The notes: generated by a model from the letters alone, not told the origin. Shown: positions 42,606 through 50,918, numbered from the stretch's first letter. The stretch: 64,000 bases of DNA from Micromonospora sp. U21 (GCF_018070045.1 NZ_JAGPYK010000018.1:1-64000), one strand, 5' to 3'. Program-made: numbers and translations.

Positions 42606-43042
42606 CGGGGTGCCTGCCAGCGGACCACGGTCTCGTCGGTGTGCCGGCCGGTCGGTCGGCCGGCACGGATGCCGTGCCAGCGGATGACGATCCGAACCTC
42701 GACCAGCGCGGCCGCGTCCGGGTGACGTTCGGCGTACGCGTCGGCGACCTCGGCGAGCAGCGCCGGGTCGGCGGCGTACCGGTCCTGCTGACCCTCGATC
42801 TCGGCGCGGCGGATGCCGGTCGCGTCCTGGTCGAGGTCGACCACGGTGCCGGTGCTGTTCACCCCCTCCACCCGGGTGTCCGGGGCGGGGGCGTTCGGCG
42901 GGTTGGAGGTCGAGTACATCCGGAACGGCCCGAACGGGAAATCGTCGTCGTTGCCCCAGAGGGTGCCGACCAGCAGCAGGGCGAAACCGAGTGCGGTCGC
43001 GCCCAACCGGGTGGCGCGCCCGCGGGTGGTCAAGTTCTCCAT
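42602..43042 (-). CDS. small membrane-anchored partner of the HTTM protein
   Basis: Protein of 146 aa with one N-terminal TM (about 13-29, LGATALGFALLLVGTLW) and an extracytoplasmic domain (FPFGPFRMYS near 36, later ALVEVRIVIRWHGI). FPF-x-x-FRMYS-like segments occur in proteins coded next to HTTM genes. Family name not known to me. Coupled to the HTTM gene by ATGA. Confidence 0.72.
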   Translation of the reverse strand: MENLTTRGRATRLGATALGFALLLVGTLWGNDDDFPFGPFRMYSTSNPPNAPAPDTRVEGVNSTGTVVDLDQDATGIRRAEIEGQQDRYAADPALLAEVADAYAERHPDAAALVEVRIVIRWHGIRAGRPTGRHTDETVVRWQAPR

Positions 43043-43157
43043 CGGGTCGTGACGATACGGGATGTACCGGCCGCGCCGGGTCCCTCCGACGGTCAGTTCC
43101 GGTTGCCAGGGTCGGCGACCGGGGTGGCGTCTCTCCGCACGTGCCCGGGTACGACGA

Positions 43158-43184
43158 AGGCCGGGCCCGAACCGGGCCCGGCCT
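43158..43184 (-). terminator. terminator after trxA
   Basis: Perfect 11-bp stem (AGGCCGGGCCC, 43158-43168, complement 43174-43184) with a 5-nt loop, 21 nt past the trxA stop on the minus strand. Confidence 0.8.
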
Positions 43185-43205
43185 CGCGTGCCGTCGCAGG
43201 ACGGC

Positions 43206-43568
43206 TCAGTGGTTGTGCTCGGCCAGCTGCTTGCGGACGTCGTCCATGTCCAGAGCCTCGACCTGCTCGATCAGGTTCTCCAGCGCGGACTCCGGGAGGG
43301 CGCCCGGCTGGGCGAAGACGATGACGCCGTCGCGGATCGCCATGATGGTCGGGATCGACCGGATGTCGAACTTGGCGCCCAACTCCTGCTGCGCCTCGGT
43401 GTCGACCTTGCCGAAGACGATGTTCTGGTGCTTCTCCGAGGAGCGCTCGTAGACCGGCGCGAACCGCTTGCACGGACCACACCAGTCGGCCCAGAAGTCG
43501 ACCAGGACGATTCCGTCGTTGCCGGTCATCTCGTCGAAGTTCGCCGAGGTCAGCTCAACGGTTGCCAT
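43206..43568 (-). CDS. trxA: thioredoxin
   Basis: Disulfide reductase of 120 aa. The active site WCGPCK is at about 29-34; the cis-Pro loop IRSIPTIMAI is near 70. The C-terminal tail (MDDVRKQLAEHNH) is slightly longer than in E. coli. It receives electrons from thioredoxin reductase, which is not encoded here. GGAGAG precedes the ATG. A SigR-type promoter 40-65 nt upstream predicts induction by disulfide stress, as for Streptomyces trx genes. Confidence 0.95.
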   Translation of the reverse strand: MATVELTSANFDEMTGNDGIVLVDFWADWCGPCKRFAPVYERSSEKHQNIVFGKVDTEAQQELGAKFDIRSIPTIMAIRDGVIVFAQPGALPESALENLIEQVEALDMDDVRKQLAEHNH

Positions 43569-43607
43569 TGCACTCTCCGATCACCGCGGTTTGTCTACGT
43601 CCCGTAG

Positions 43608-43633
43608 AACCAGGGCTGACCGTATCGAATTCC
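43608..43633 (-). promoter_or_regulatory. SigR-type promoter of trxA
   Basis: On the minus strand GGAAT (43629-43633) and GTT (43608-43610) are separated by exactly 18 nt, the full SigR/SigH consensus. The expected start near 43600 leaves a leader of about 32 nt. Confidence 0.75.
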
Positions 43634-43718
43634 CGGGCGGTCGGGCACGAAACGTGCTCCCGGCTGGTGGCGGGTACCGAGAGTCATCGACTCGCGTCTG
43701 TACGTCCCGGTGTGCGGA

Positions 43719-43932
43719 ACGCAAGTGCATGACGCACTTGCGTGACCTGTCGTAATGGGAGCGTTTCCAAGGAGATCCACTCGATCGAGCGCTACGAATC
43801 GGTAACTTGCCCCTTGACAAGGAGGTATCAGGCCTGCGGAGATCGCTGATCACCCAGTGATTCGCTACGGAGAGTAGTGTTACAAAAAGATAAATGTGAC
43901 GCCGGTCTCTGTCGAACCTACGCTTGCGTAGG
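43719..43932. promoter_or_regulatory. AT-richer intergenic region with several operator-like repeats
   Basis: The gap 43569-44116 (548 bp) has no credible gene, and 43740-43920 is only about 50 % GC. It contains ACGCAAGTGC-ATGAC-GCACTTGCGT (43719-43743, perfect 10-bp arms), TGGGAGCGTTTCCA (43756-43769, two mismatches from the CebR-type LacI operator TGGGAGCGCTCCCA), a palindromic pair GTTACA/TGTGAC around 43880-43900, and CCTACGC-TT-GCGTAGG (43917-43932). Any of these could control trxA on one side or the MaoC gene on the other, or be the remains of a lost gene's promoter. Confidence 0.4.
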
Positions 43933-44116
43933 GCAGAATTCTCCGCATCAGAGCGTGGGCGGCGGGTGCCGGGGAGGGCCCCGCCGCTCATTGCGTCTCC
44001 CCCCGTGCGAGCGACCGGTGTGACTTTTCCGCCGGGGTCGCGCCCCGCCGGTCACCTTAACCACCGGTAAGGCATGCTGTGCCGAACTCCATCGCCGCCC
44101 GTCGAAGGGGACCAGG

Positions 44117-44632
44117 ATGCAGTTCGGCCGTTACTACGAGGAGTTCGAGGTCGGCGCGGTCTACCGGCACTGGCCGGGCAAGACCGTCACCGAGTACGAC
44201 GACCACCTCTTCTGCCTGCTCACCATGAACCACCACCCGCTGCACATGGACGCGCACTACGCCGAGACGGCCAGCCAGTTCAAGCGCAACGTCGTCGTGG
44301 GCAACTACATCTACTCACTGCTGCTCGGCATGTCGGTGCCGGATGTCAGCGGCAAGGCGATCGCCAACCTGGAGGTCGAGTCGCTACGGCACGTGGCCCC
44401 CACCTTCCACGGCGACACCATCTACGGCGAGACCACCGTGCTGGACAAGCGGGAATCCGGCTCCAAGCCCGACCGGGGCGTGGTGTCGGTGGAGACCAGG
44501 GGCTACAACCAGGACGGCACCATGGTCTGCGTCTTCCGCCGCAAGGTCATGGTCCCCAAGCGGGAGTACGCGGCCAGCGCCGCCGGAGAGGGAGTGGACC
44601 CGGAGCGGCCCAGCTTCCCCGAGCCGCGCTGA
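44117..44632 (+). CDS. MaoC-family (hot-dog fold) enoyl-CoA hydratase
   Basis: Protein of 171 aa. The MaoC core has DDHLFCLLTMNHHPLHMDAH with the hydratase Asp/Asn and His pair, then VVGNYIYSLLLGMSV and GYNQDGTMVCVFRRKVMV. This single-domain form resembles mesaconyl-CoA or 2-methylfumaryl-CoA hydratases and other short-chain hydratases. With the CitE-like lyase it could belong to a C4/C5-dicarboxylyl-CoA pathway; this is inference. GAAGGGGA precedes the ATG. Confidence 0.85.
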   Translation: MQFGRYYEEFEVGAVYRHWPGKTVTEYDDHLFCLLTMNHHPLHMDAHYAETASQFKRNVVVGNYIYSLLLGMSVPDVSGKAIANLEVESLRHVAPTFHGDTIYGETTVLDKRESGSKPDRGVVSVETRGYNQDGTMVCVFRRKVMVPKREYAASAAGEGVDPERPSFPEPR

Positions 44633-44668
44633 GCAGCGCGGCGGGTCGACCGCCGTCGGCGCCGGGCT

Positions 44669-44699
44669 CCTTCCCCGCATCAGGTTCTGATGGGGAAGG
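44669..44699 (+). terminator. imperfect terminator hairpin after the MaoC gene
   Basis: CCTTCCCC-g-CATCAG pairs with CTGATG-GGG-AAGG around a 3-nt loop, with one or two bulges, 37 nt past the stop. Confidence 0.55.
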
Positions 44700-44744
44700 G
44701 GCCCTATTCCCGTTTCGGGGCATATGCTGGCGCCGGAGGTTCCG

Positions 44745-45260
44745 ATGAGCCACTCCGTCGCCGGAGAGCCGCCCTCTGCCGGTCGCCGAGCCGCACCCTT
44801 GACCACCGCCGTCTACTCCGCCGCCGAGTGGGACCTGCTCACCAGCCTGCCCGGTCGGGTCCTCGTGGCCACCGCCGCCCCGGGTCCCGGCCGCCCGGCC
44901 CGGGGGGTCATGGCGGGCCTGGCCGGTCTGGACGCGGTGGCCGCCGGCCGGGCTTTCGACAGCGATCTGGTCCGCGCGGTGGTCGCCGCGATCTACGCCC
45001 GCCACGACGGCACCCAGACCCCCACCGAACGGCTCACCGATCTGGTGGACCTCCTGGCCGCCTGCCGGGCGGCGGTCCGGGTCCTGCACCGGCGCGCCGA
45101 CCCAGCCGACTCGGCCGCGTACCGCCAGTGGGTGCAGTCGGTCGCGGCCCGGGTCTGCCGGGCGGTGCCCGCCCCTGGCGAGCCGTCACCGGGCCAGCCG
45201 GCCAGCCCCGCCGACCGGCGCTTCCTGGACCGGCTCGGTGCCGCGCTGGGGCTGAGCTGA
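44745..45260 (+). CDS. hypothetical helical protein
   Basis: Protein of 171 aa, unrecognised. Mostly alpha-helical and Ala/Arg-rich (AAEWDLLTSLPGRVLVATAA, then ERLTDLVDLLAACRAAVRVL), with no signal or TM. GGAGG lies 5-6 nt before ATG 44745; the ATG at 44724 would place the ribosome site inside the gene. Probably monocistronic. Actinobacteria-restricted by appearance. Confidence 0.65.
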   Translation: MSHSVAGEPPSAGRRAAPLTTAVYSAAEWDLLTSLPGRVLVATAAPGPGRPARGVMAGLAGLDAVAAGRAFDSDLVRAVVAAIYARHDGTQTPTERLTDLVDLLAACRAAVRVLHRRADPADSAAYRQWVQSVAARVCRAVPAPGEPSPGQPASPADRRFLDRLGAALGLS

Positions 45261-45311
45261 CCCGGCAGGCGGGCCGTCGCTGGCGAGCGCCGGACGGGTC
45301 CGTACTCTCTG

Positions 45312-45941
45312 ATGACCGTGACCGACGACCAGCTTGAGGTGGGCGTGGGCCCCTGGCCGGGGGACCTGCCGGACGACCCGCGCTACGACCCGCAGTTGCT
45401 GGCCGAGGGGGACCGGCGCAACGTGGTCGACCGCTACCGCTACTGGCGGCACGAGGCCATCGTCGCCGACCTGGACCGGCGCCGGCACGGGTTCCACGTC
45501 GCCATCGAGAACTGGCAGCACGACTTCAACATCGGCACGGTGGTCCGCAACGCCAACGCCTTCCTCGCCGCGGAGGTGCACATCGTCGGACGGCGACGGT
45601 GGAACCGGCGCGGCGCGATGGTGACCGATCGCTACCAGCACGTCCGGCACCACGAGACGATCGAGGGGTTCGTCGGCTGGGCGGCCGGACAGAGGTTGCC
45701 GGTGTTTGGCATCGACAACCTGCCCGGCTCGCGCCCACTGGAGACCGGCACCCTGCCACGGGAGTGCGTGCTGCTGTTCGGCCAGGAGGGTCCCGGCCTC
45801 TCCGAACCGGCCCGCGCGGCCTGCGACCAGCTCTACTCCATCGCCCAGTACGGCTCCACGAGGTCGATCAACGCGGGCGTGGCCAGTGGCATCGCCATGC
45901 ACGCCTGGATCCGCAGCCACGCCGGGCCACCACCGGGCTGA
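45312..45941 (+). CDS. SpoU/TrmH-family RNA 2'-O-methyltransferase
   Basis: SPOUT-class methyltransferase of 209 aa. Motif 1 NIGTVVRNANAF holds the catalytic Arg; motif 2 is VLLFGQEGPGLS and motif 3 SIAQYGSTRSINAGVASGIA, forming the trefoil-knot SAM site. Target (tRNA or rRNA) cannot be told. TACTCT just before the ATG resembles a -10 box, so either ATG 45312 or GTG 45318 may be a leaderless start. Confidence 0.87.
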   Translation: MTVTDDQLEVGVGPWPGDLPDDPRYDPQLLAEGDRRNVVDRYRYWRHEAIVADLDRRRHGFHVAIENWQHDFNIGTVVRNANAFLAAEVHIVGRRRWNRRGAMVTDRYQHVRHHETIEGFVGWAAGQRLPVFGIDNLPGSRPLETGTLPRECVLLFGQEGPGLSEPARAACDQLYSIAQYGSTRSINAGVASGIAMHAWIRSHAGPPPG

Positions 45942-46008
45942 CCACGCCCCGGTGCCGAATCGGACGTTCCGGCTTGACGGGCCGGCCCTGCGGGGCGACG
46001 GTGGGGAT

Positions 46009-46698
46009 GTGAGTGTCGCGGTGAGTTGTCCGAGATGCGGGGGCCCGGTACGGGCGCCGGATCTGATGCACACCGACTCGAGGTGCCTGCACTGTGGCCC
46101 GGTGCCACCGCTGCACGTGCCCGAGCACATCGGAGCGGAGATCGTGGCGAGCGTGGTGGACCGGATCACCGCGACCGCGGATCAGCCGGGCACACCGCTG
46201 TGGTGCCCGTGGCCGCTGCCGCCCGGCTGGACCCTCACCGGCGTGGCGTACGCCGGGGACGACCGCACCGGAGTGCGGGCGACCGCGGTGGCCTGCGCGG
46301 GCCCGGCCCCGCTCGGTGGCGGCCCGGCCGACCTGGTCTTCGTGGCTGAGGAGCCGGGCGTCGGCCTGGGCACCCGGCTGGCCGGGCTGGCCGGCCCGGA
46401 CCCGGGACCGGAGTTGACCGACGCGTTGGCCGACCCTGGGCCGGGCCACCCCGAGCACGTCGGTCAGGCCCGGATCCGGGTGGGCGGGCACCCCACTCCA
46501 CTGTGGCTGGTCAATTCACCGACGGATCGAAGCGCGTACGCTGGCGAGGCTCGGGGAATGTGGCTGCATGCGATAGCCTGGCCGGCGAGTGCGGGTCACC
46601 TGCTCGCGGAAGATGTCGTGCTGCACGATCTGACCGAGTGGACTCCGCCCGAGCTCGTGTACGGCGCACCGTCCCCGTACCTGCCCGGGAGAGCTTGA
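46009..46698 (+). CDS. DUF6758-like protein with N-terminal zinc ribbon
   Basis: Protein of 229 aa. C-x2-C ... C-x2-C (SCPRCGG at about 7 and RCLHCG at about 23) form a likely zinc ribbon. The body has WCPWPLPPGWTLTGVAYAGD, LVFVAEEPGVGLGTRLAGL and PTPLWLVNSP, which I recall from the actinobacterial family DUF6758. Function unknown. GTG start at 46009. Confidence 0.78.
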   Translation: MSVAVSCPRCGGPVRAPDLMHTDSRCLHCGPVPPLHVPEHIGAEIVASVVDRITATADQPGTPLWCPWPLPPGWTLTGVAYAGDDRTGVRATAVACAGPAPLGGGPADLVFVAEEPGVGLGTRLAGLAGPDPGPELTDALADPGPGHPEHVGQARIRVGGHPTPLWLVNSPTDRSAYAGEARGMWLHAIAWPASAGHLLAEDVVLHDLTEWTPPELVYGAPSPYLPGRA

Positions 46699-46814
46699 CA
46701 ACTCTCCCGGTTTGACGGAGAACGGACGCAGATATTCACTGTACGACACCACACTGATACTCTGGGTGCCGCTGCGGTAATGGGACCCGGCGCCGCGCGA
46801 GAGGATGGCCCGCC

Positions 46815-46973
46815 ATGGTCAAGAAGGTCCTCACCTGGGCCGGAATCGCATTCTTGATCTTCTTCGTCGCCTACCGGCCAAACTCCGCGGCGGATGTGTT
46901 CAAGTCGCTCGGCGGCGGGATCGTCGACATCGCCCAGGGGTTCGGCGACTTCTTCACCAGCCTCGTCGCCTAG
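46815..46973 (+). CDS. 52-residue membrane protein upstream of the PH-domain gene
   Basis: Starts MVKKVLTWAGIAFLIFFVAY, which is one TM helix, and ends FKSLGGGIVDIAQGFGDFFT plus SLVA, an amphipathic helix. GAGAGGA is 8-9 nt before the ATG. It ends 7 nt before the next ATG, so it is co-translated with the PH-domain protein and is probably its partner. Good codon quality for its size. Confidence 0.78.
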   Translation: MVKKVLTWAGIAFLIFFVAYRPNSAADVFKSLGGGIVDIAQGFGDFFTSLVA

Positions 46974-46980
46974 CAGTTCG

Positions 46981-47856
46981 ATGGGCAGCCCCTCCGGTCC
47001 ACCCTTCGACCCGGACGACCCCGACCGGGAGCGCCGCGAGCGCGACACCGAGCCGATCCCGCGGATCGGGCCCGATGACGGCCCGGGCTACGGCGCCGGC
47101 CCCGGCCTGTCCGACGGTCCGTCCCTATCGGACGACGTCGGCTACGGCGAGGGGCCGGGCTACGCCGGCGAGGGTCGTTCCGGCCGTGCCTGGATCCGCG
47201 ATCCCGAGGCCGGCTACCAGCCGCCGCAGATCTCCGAGGACGAGCTGGCCGGGTTGCGCGCCGACGCGACCGGCTCGGCCCCCCGGCGGGTGCTGCCGTT
47301 GGAGGACGAGCCCAGCTCGCTGGTCGCCCGCTACCTCTTCCCCACCGAGCGCTACCGGGGTGAGTGGAAGCGGCACTGGATCCACCTCACCACCCCGCTG
47401 CTGGTCGGCATCGCGGCGACCTTCGTGCTCGGCTACCTCTCCGGCTTCCTCGCCGGTCAGAACGTCGGCGCGTTGACCACCATCGCCGTGCTGCTCTGGT
47501 TCGCGGTGATGGGCTGGGTGGCGTGGAAGGTCGCCGACTGGTGGTATGACCGATTCATCCTGACCAACAAGCGGGTCATGGTCGTCAACGGCATCATCAC
47601 CCGCCGGGTCGCCATGATGCCGCTGGTCCGGGTCACCGACATGAAATACGAGCAGACGCCCAGCGGCCGGGCACTCAACTACGGCACCTTCGTGCTGGAG
47701 TCCGCCGGCCAGGAGCAGGCGCTGCGCGAGATCAAGAACCTGCCCAACCCGAACGAGCTCTACCTGCGAGTGGTCGAAGAGATGTACGAGCCGCAGGCGG
47801 TCGAGGCCCGGCTGGGCAAGGAAGCCGACGAGGCCAAGGCCGACGACGGGGCGTGA
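46981..47856 (+). CDS. bacterial PH-domain membrane protein
   Basis: Protein of 291 aa. Acidic, Gly/Asp/Pro-rich first 85 residues, then two TM helices (about 140-160 and 163-183) followed by the YdbS-like bacterial PH domain (WYDRFILTNKRVMVVNGIIT, VTDMKYEQTPSGRALNYGTF). The family is membrane-linked with unknown function, often tied to stress or envelope. Co-transcribed with the 52-aa protein upstream. Confidence 0.85.
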   Translation: MGSPSGPPFDPDDPDRERRERDTEPIPRIGPDDGPGYGAGPGLSDGPSLSDDVGYGEGPGYAGEGRSGRAWIRDPEAGYQPPQISEDELAGLRADATGSAPRRVLPLEDEPSSLVARYLFPTERYRGEWKRHWIHLTTPLLVGIAATFVLGYLSGFLAGQNVGALTTIAVLLWFAVMGWVAWKVADWWYDRFILTNKRVMVVNGIITRRVAMMPLVRVTDMKYEQTPSGRALNYGTFVLESAGQEQALREIKNLPNPNELYLRVVEEMYEPQAVEARLGKEADEAKADDGA

Positions 47857-47959
47857 AAGTTTTCGTCCGAACATCGGAGCAAGTGCGCACCTTTCGTCAT
47901 GGACCAGACGGCCTCTGACGTGGCACTCTGCCAGGACGGCTGGGGTGCGGAGGTACGCG

Positions 47960-48715
47960 GTGGCGAGCAGGGACCCGTTGGAGGAGGAGTTTCGCGAGTT
48001 CGTCGCGGCTCGCTCCGCCGCCTTGCTGCGCACCGCGTATCTGCTCACCGGCGACTGGGCCACGGCCGAGGACCTGCTCCAGACGGCGCTTACCAAGACC
48101 TATCTGGCGTGGAAGCGGCTCGGCGGGATCGAGGCGGTCGAGCCGTACGCCCGGCGGGTCATGGTCAACACATCGACGAGCTGGTGGCGGCGGCGCTGGC
48201 ACGGTGAGCGCCCCACCGAGGTGCTGCCCGAGCGTGCCGGTGTCGACGAGATCGAACAGCAGCTGGACCGTGACCTGCTCTGGCGGCACCTCAGGGAGCT
48301 GCCCAACCGGCAGCGGGCCGTCCTGGTGCTGCGCTACTACGAAGACATGTCGGAGGCGCAGACCGCCGCGATGCTGAACATCTCCCCGGGCACCGTGAAG
48401 AGCCAGGCCTCCCGGGCGCTGTCCACGCTGCGCCGGCGGATGGGCGCGGCCGCACCAGAGCTGGCCCCAGGGGCCACCAGCGGCGGCCGGACCGCCGCTG
48501 CCGGCGCGGTCCGGAGCGGCGGCGCGGGCACCGCGCGTGCCGGCGGCGCGGCCGCCCCGACCGGGCAGGTCACGGCCACCGGCGATGCCGCGCCCAGCCG
48601 GCCCCGGACGACGAACAGCCCGGTCGTGCCCCGTCCGGCCGCGCCCCGTCCGGTCGAGCTGCCCGTCGCCCCGGCGGCCGTGCCCGTCGGCACGGGCACC
48701 GGAGAGCAGCGGTGA
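47960..48715 (+). CDS. SigE-family sigma-70 factor
   Basis: RNA polymerase sigma factor of 251 aa of the actinobacterial SigE-type ECF group. Region 2: FVAARSAALLRTAYLLTGDW and TAEDLLQTALTKTYLAWKRL; region 4: LPNRQRAVLVLRYYEDMSEA with HTH AMLNISPGTVKSQASRAL. A low-complexity Ala/Pro/Thr tail of about 75 residues follows. GGAGG is 6 nt before GTG 47960. It overlaps the next gene by 4 nt (GTGA), which codes its likely membrane partner. This is the intact relative of the broken copy at 31949. Confidence 0.9.
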   Translation: MASRDPLEEEFREFVAARSAALLRTAYLLTGDWATAEDLLQTALTKTYLAWKRLGGIEAVEPYARRVMVNTSTSWWRRRWHGERPTEVLPERAGVDEIEQQLDRDLLWRHLRELPNRQRAVLVLRYYEDMSEAQTAAMLNISPGTVKSQASRALSTLRRRMGAAAPELAPGATSGGRTAAAGAVRSGGAGTARAGGAAAPTGQVTATGDAAPSRPRTTNSPVVPRPAAPRPVELPVAPAAVPVGTGTGEQR

Positions 48716-49974
48716 GTGCATTCCCCGGCCGGTCAGGCAACCTGACGGGCCGCCCGCCGCGTCCCTACCACGTGCGACCTGACGAGCTGGACGATGCGGT
48801 GCGGGAGACGCTCTCGCACCAGGTCGCCGTCGCACGCCCACTGAGCGCCGACCCGGCCGGCCAGGCCATCCGCCGGGCGAACCGGATCCGGCGCCGTCGT
48901 ACCGCGGGCGGCCTCGCCCTCGCGGCGGTCGCCACCGTGCTGGTCAGCACCGGCATGGCCCAGCTCGGTGACGACTCCGGCGGGCAGGGCACCCCCATCG
49001 TCGTGATCGGTGACCCGAACCCGTCGGTCCGGCCGATTCCCTCGGCCACCGTCGCCGCCCCCGCGCCCTCGCCCGGGACGCCCGTCGACCTGCTCGTCGG
49101 CGGGACGCTGATCAGCGCGGACGGGGAACGGCTGGAGTTGCCCGGCGTCGGGCCGGCCGAGGCCGCCCACCTGCTGCCCGGCGGCGCCGGTTGGCTGGTG
49201 GTCGGCGCGCCCACCACCGCTGGCCGTTCCCTCTGGGTGGCGCAGCGCGACGGGTTGGTGCAGGTGCTGCTGGCCGGGGCGGGCGCGATCGTCGTGGCGC
49301 CCGACGGCCGCCAGGTCGCCTGGCGCGACGGCACCGGCCTGCTGGTGGCGGGGGTGGTCGGCACCCAGCTCATCGGTCCGGTGCGCACTCCCCTGCCCGC
49401 CGACGCGGAACCGGTCCGGTTCGTCGGCGACAGCGTGCTGGTCCGGCTCGGCACCGATCGCGCGGGCCACGCCCTGTGGCGGCCGGGCGCCGGGCAGCTG
49501 ACCGTGGGGGCCGACCGGAGCACGCTGAGCGTGTACGGCGCACTGCCCGACGGACGGCTGGTCGGCCAGTTCTCCGCTGCCGACACGCGCAAGACCTGCC
49601 TGGCCGTACTCGACCCGAAGCGGGACCTGAAGCGGATCAGCACCGGCTGCGGGCCGGAGCTGAGCCCGGACGGAGCCGGCGGGATCTCCGCAGACGGGCG
49701 GTGGCTGCTGGTGAACGGGTGGGTCGGCAAGGCCGCCCGGGCACTGCTGGTCGACCTGCACCGGCTCGGACCGGACCTGACAGCCGTGCCGGCAGGGCCT
49801 CCAGCGAGCGGCGCGATCGCCTGGACGACCGACTCGGACGCCACCTACGTCGACGGCGCCGGCCAGCTGGTCCGGATCGACGTCGACCGGGTGCGGGCCG
49901 GAAAGCCGGCCCAACCGGCCCCGGTGCCCGGCGTGCAGCCGGGAGACCGGCCGGTCCTGGTGACCGGCTCCTGA
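48712..49974 (+). CDS. membrane protein with extracytoplasmic beta-propeller-like domain, sigma-factor partner
   Basis: Protein of 420 aa. A cytoplasmic N-part (DELDDAVRETLSHQVAVARP) precedes one TM (about 66-83, AGGLALAAVATVLVSTGMAQ), a Pro/Ser/Thr linker and a C-terminal domain built of repeated strands (GERLELPGVGPAEAAHLLPG, APDGRQVAWRDGTGL, SADGRWLLVNGW), like a WD40/PD40 propeller. Coupled to the sigma factor by a GTGA overlap; probably an anti-sigma or sensor protein, though no zinc anti-sigma motif is seen. Confidence 0.78.
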   Translation: MSAFPGRSGNLTGRPPRPYHVRPDELDDAVRETLSHQVAVARPLSADPAGQAIRRANRIRRRRTAGGLALAAVATVLVSTGMAQLGDDSGGQGTPIVVIGDPNPSVRPIPSATVAAPAPSPGTPVDLLVGGTLISADGERLELPGVGPAEAAHLLPGGAGWLVVGAPTTAGRSLWVAQRDGLVQVLLAGAGAIVVAPDGRQVAWRDGTGLLVAGVVGTQLIGPVRTPLPADAEPVRFVGDSVLVRLGTDRAGHALWRPGAGQLTVGADRSTLSVYGALPDGRLVGQFSAADTRKTCLAVLDPKRDLKRISTGCGPELSPDGAGGISADGRWLLVNGWVGKAARALLVDLHRLGPDLTAVPAGPPASGAIAWTTDSDATYVDGAGQLVRIDVDRVRAGKPAQPAPVPGVQPGDRPVLVTGS

Positions 49975-50033
49975 CCACCTCCACCGGTCGCGGGCGGACC
50001 GGCCTCGACAACACCGGAGCCGGTGGCGCTCGG

Positions 50034-50039
50034 TAGCGT
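50034..50039 (+). promoter_or_regulatory. -10 box (TAGCGT) for the PHP gene
   Basis: Hexamer 6 nt before the ATG with no ribosome site between; predicts a leaderless mRNA. Confidence 0.5.
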
Positions 50040-50045
50040 CGGCGG

Positions 50046-50918
50046 ATGACCTCGCGTACCGGCCCCGCCCCGCGAATCGACCTGCACGCCCACTCGACGG
50101 CCAGCGACGGCACGCTGAGCCCCGGCGAGCTGGTCCGCGCGGCCTCCCGCGCGGGGCTGGACGTGCTGGCGATCACCGACCACGACACCACCGCCGGCTG
50201 GGCGCCGGCCGTGCGGGCGCTGCCGCCCGGACTGCGCCTGATCCGGGGCGCAGAGCTGTCCTGTCGCTGGTCCGGCGCACAGCCGGCGGTGCCGCTGCAC
50301 CTGCTGGCGTACCTGTTCGACCCGGACCATCCGGAGCTGGTCGCCGAGCTGGCCCGGGTGCGCGCCGCCCGCGAGGAGCGGGGCGAACGCATCATCGCGC
50401 TGCTGCGCGCCGACGGCATCGACGTGAGCTGGCGGGACATTCTGGCCGGCGCGGGAGGCGGCACGGTGGGCCGGCCGCACATCGCGCAGGCGCTGATCCG
50501 GGCCGGCCTGGTCGGCAGCACCCGGGAGGCGTTCGGTCCCGACTGGCTGGGCGAGCGGTACCGGCTGCCCAAGGAGGACATCGACGTGTTCCGGGCGATC
50601 CAGCTGGTCCGGTCGGCCGGCGGGGTGCCGGTCTTCGCCCATCCACGCGCCACCCGACGCGGCCGGGTGGTGCCCGACGAGCTGATCGCCGAGCTGGCCG
50701 CCGCCGGGCTGGCCGGGCTGGAGGCCGACCACGAGGACCACACCCCAACCGAGCAGGCGCACGTACGGGCGCTCGCCGCCGAGCTGGGCCTGCTGGTCAC
50801 CGGCTCGTCGGACTTCCACGGCACCCACAAGACCGTCCAGCTTGGCGCGTTCAGCACCGGTGCCGAGGCGTACGAGCGGATCGTCGCCGCAGGGGTGACC
50901 GAGGTCGCTTCGGGCTGA
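50046..50918 (+). CDS. PHP-domain phosphoesterase
   Basis: Metal-dependent hydrolase of 290 aa. PHP metal ligands: DLHAHSTASDG (14-24), ITDHDTT (about 42), GAELSC, FAHPRA and C-terminal SDFHGTHK. Homologues (YciV/TrpH type) are 5'-3' RNases or 3',5'-nucleoside bisphosphate phosphatases; which activity applies here is open. Single gene with its own promoter. Confidence 0.9.
   Translation: MTSRTGPAPRIDLHAHSTASDGTLSPGELVRAASRAGLDVLAITDHDTTAGWAPAVRALPPGLRLIRGAELSCRWSGAQPAVPLHLLAYLFDPDHPELVAELARVRAAREERGERIIALLRADGIDVSWRDILAGAGGGTVGRPHIAQALIRAGLVGSTREAFGPDWLGERYRLPKEDIDVFRAIQLVRSAGGVPVFAHPRATRRGRVVPDELIAELAAAGLAGLEADHEDHTPTEQAHVRALAAELGLLVTGSSDFHGTHKTVQLGAFSTGAEAYERIVAAGVTEVASG

Noticed and set aside
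43819..43826. AAGGAGGT, a perfect anti-16S complement
   Set aside because: No ATG, GTG or TTG opens a useful frame at proper distance; the next GTG is too far and soon meets a stop.
43581..43991. 136-codon minus-strand frame in the trxA-MaoC gap
   Set aside because: Arg/Ser-rich without domain pattern or ribosome site, and it covers the SigR promoter of trxA.
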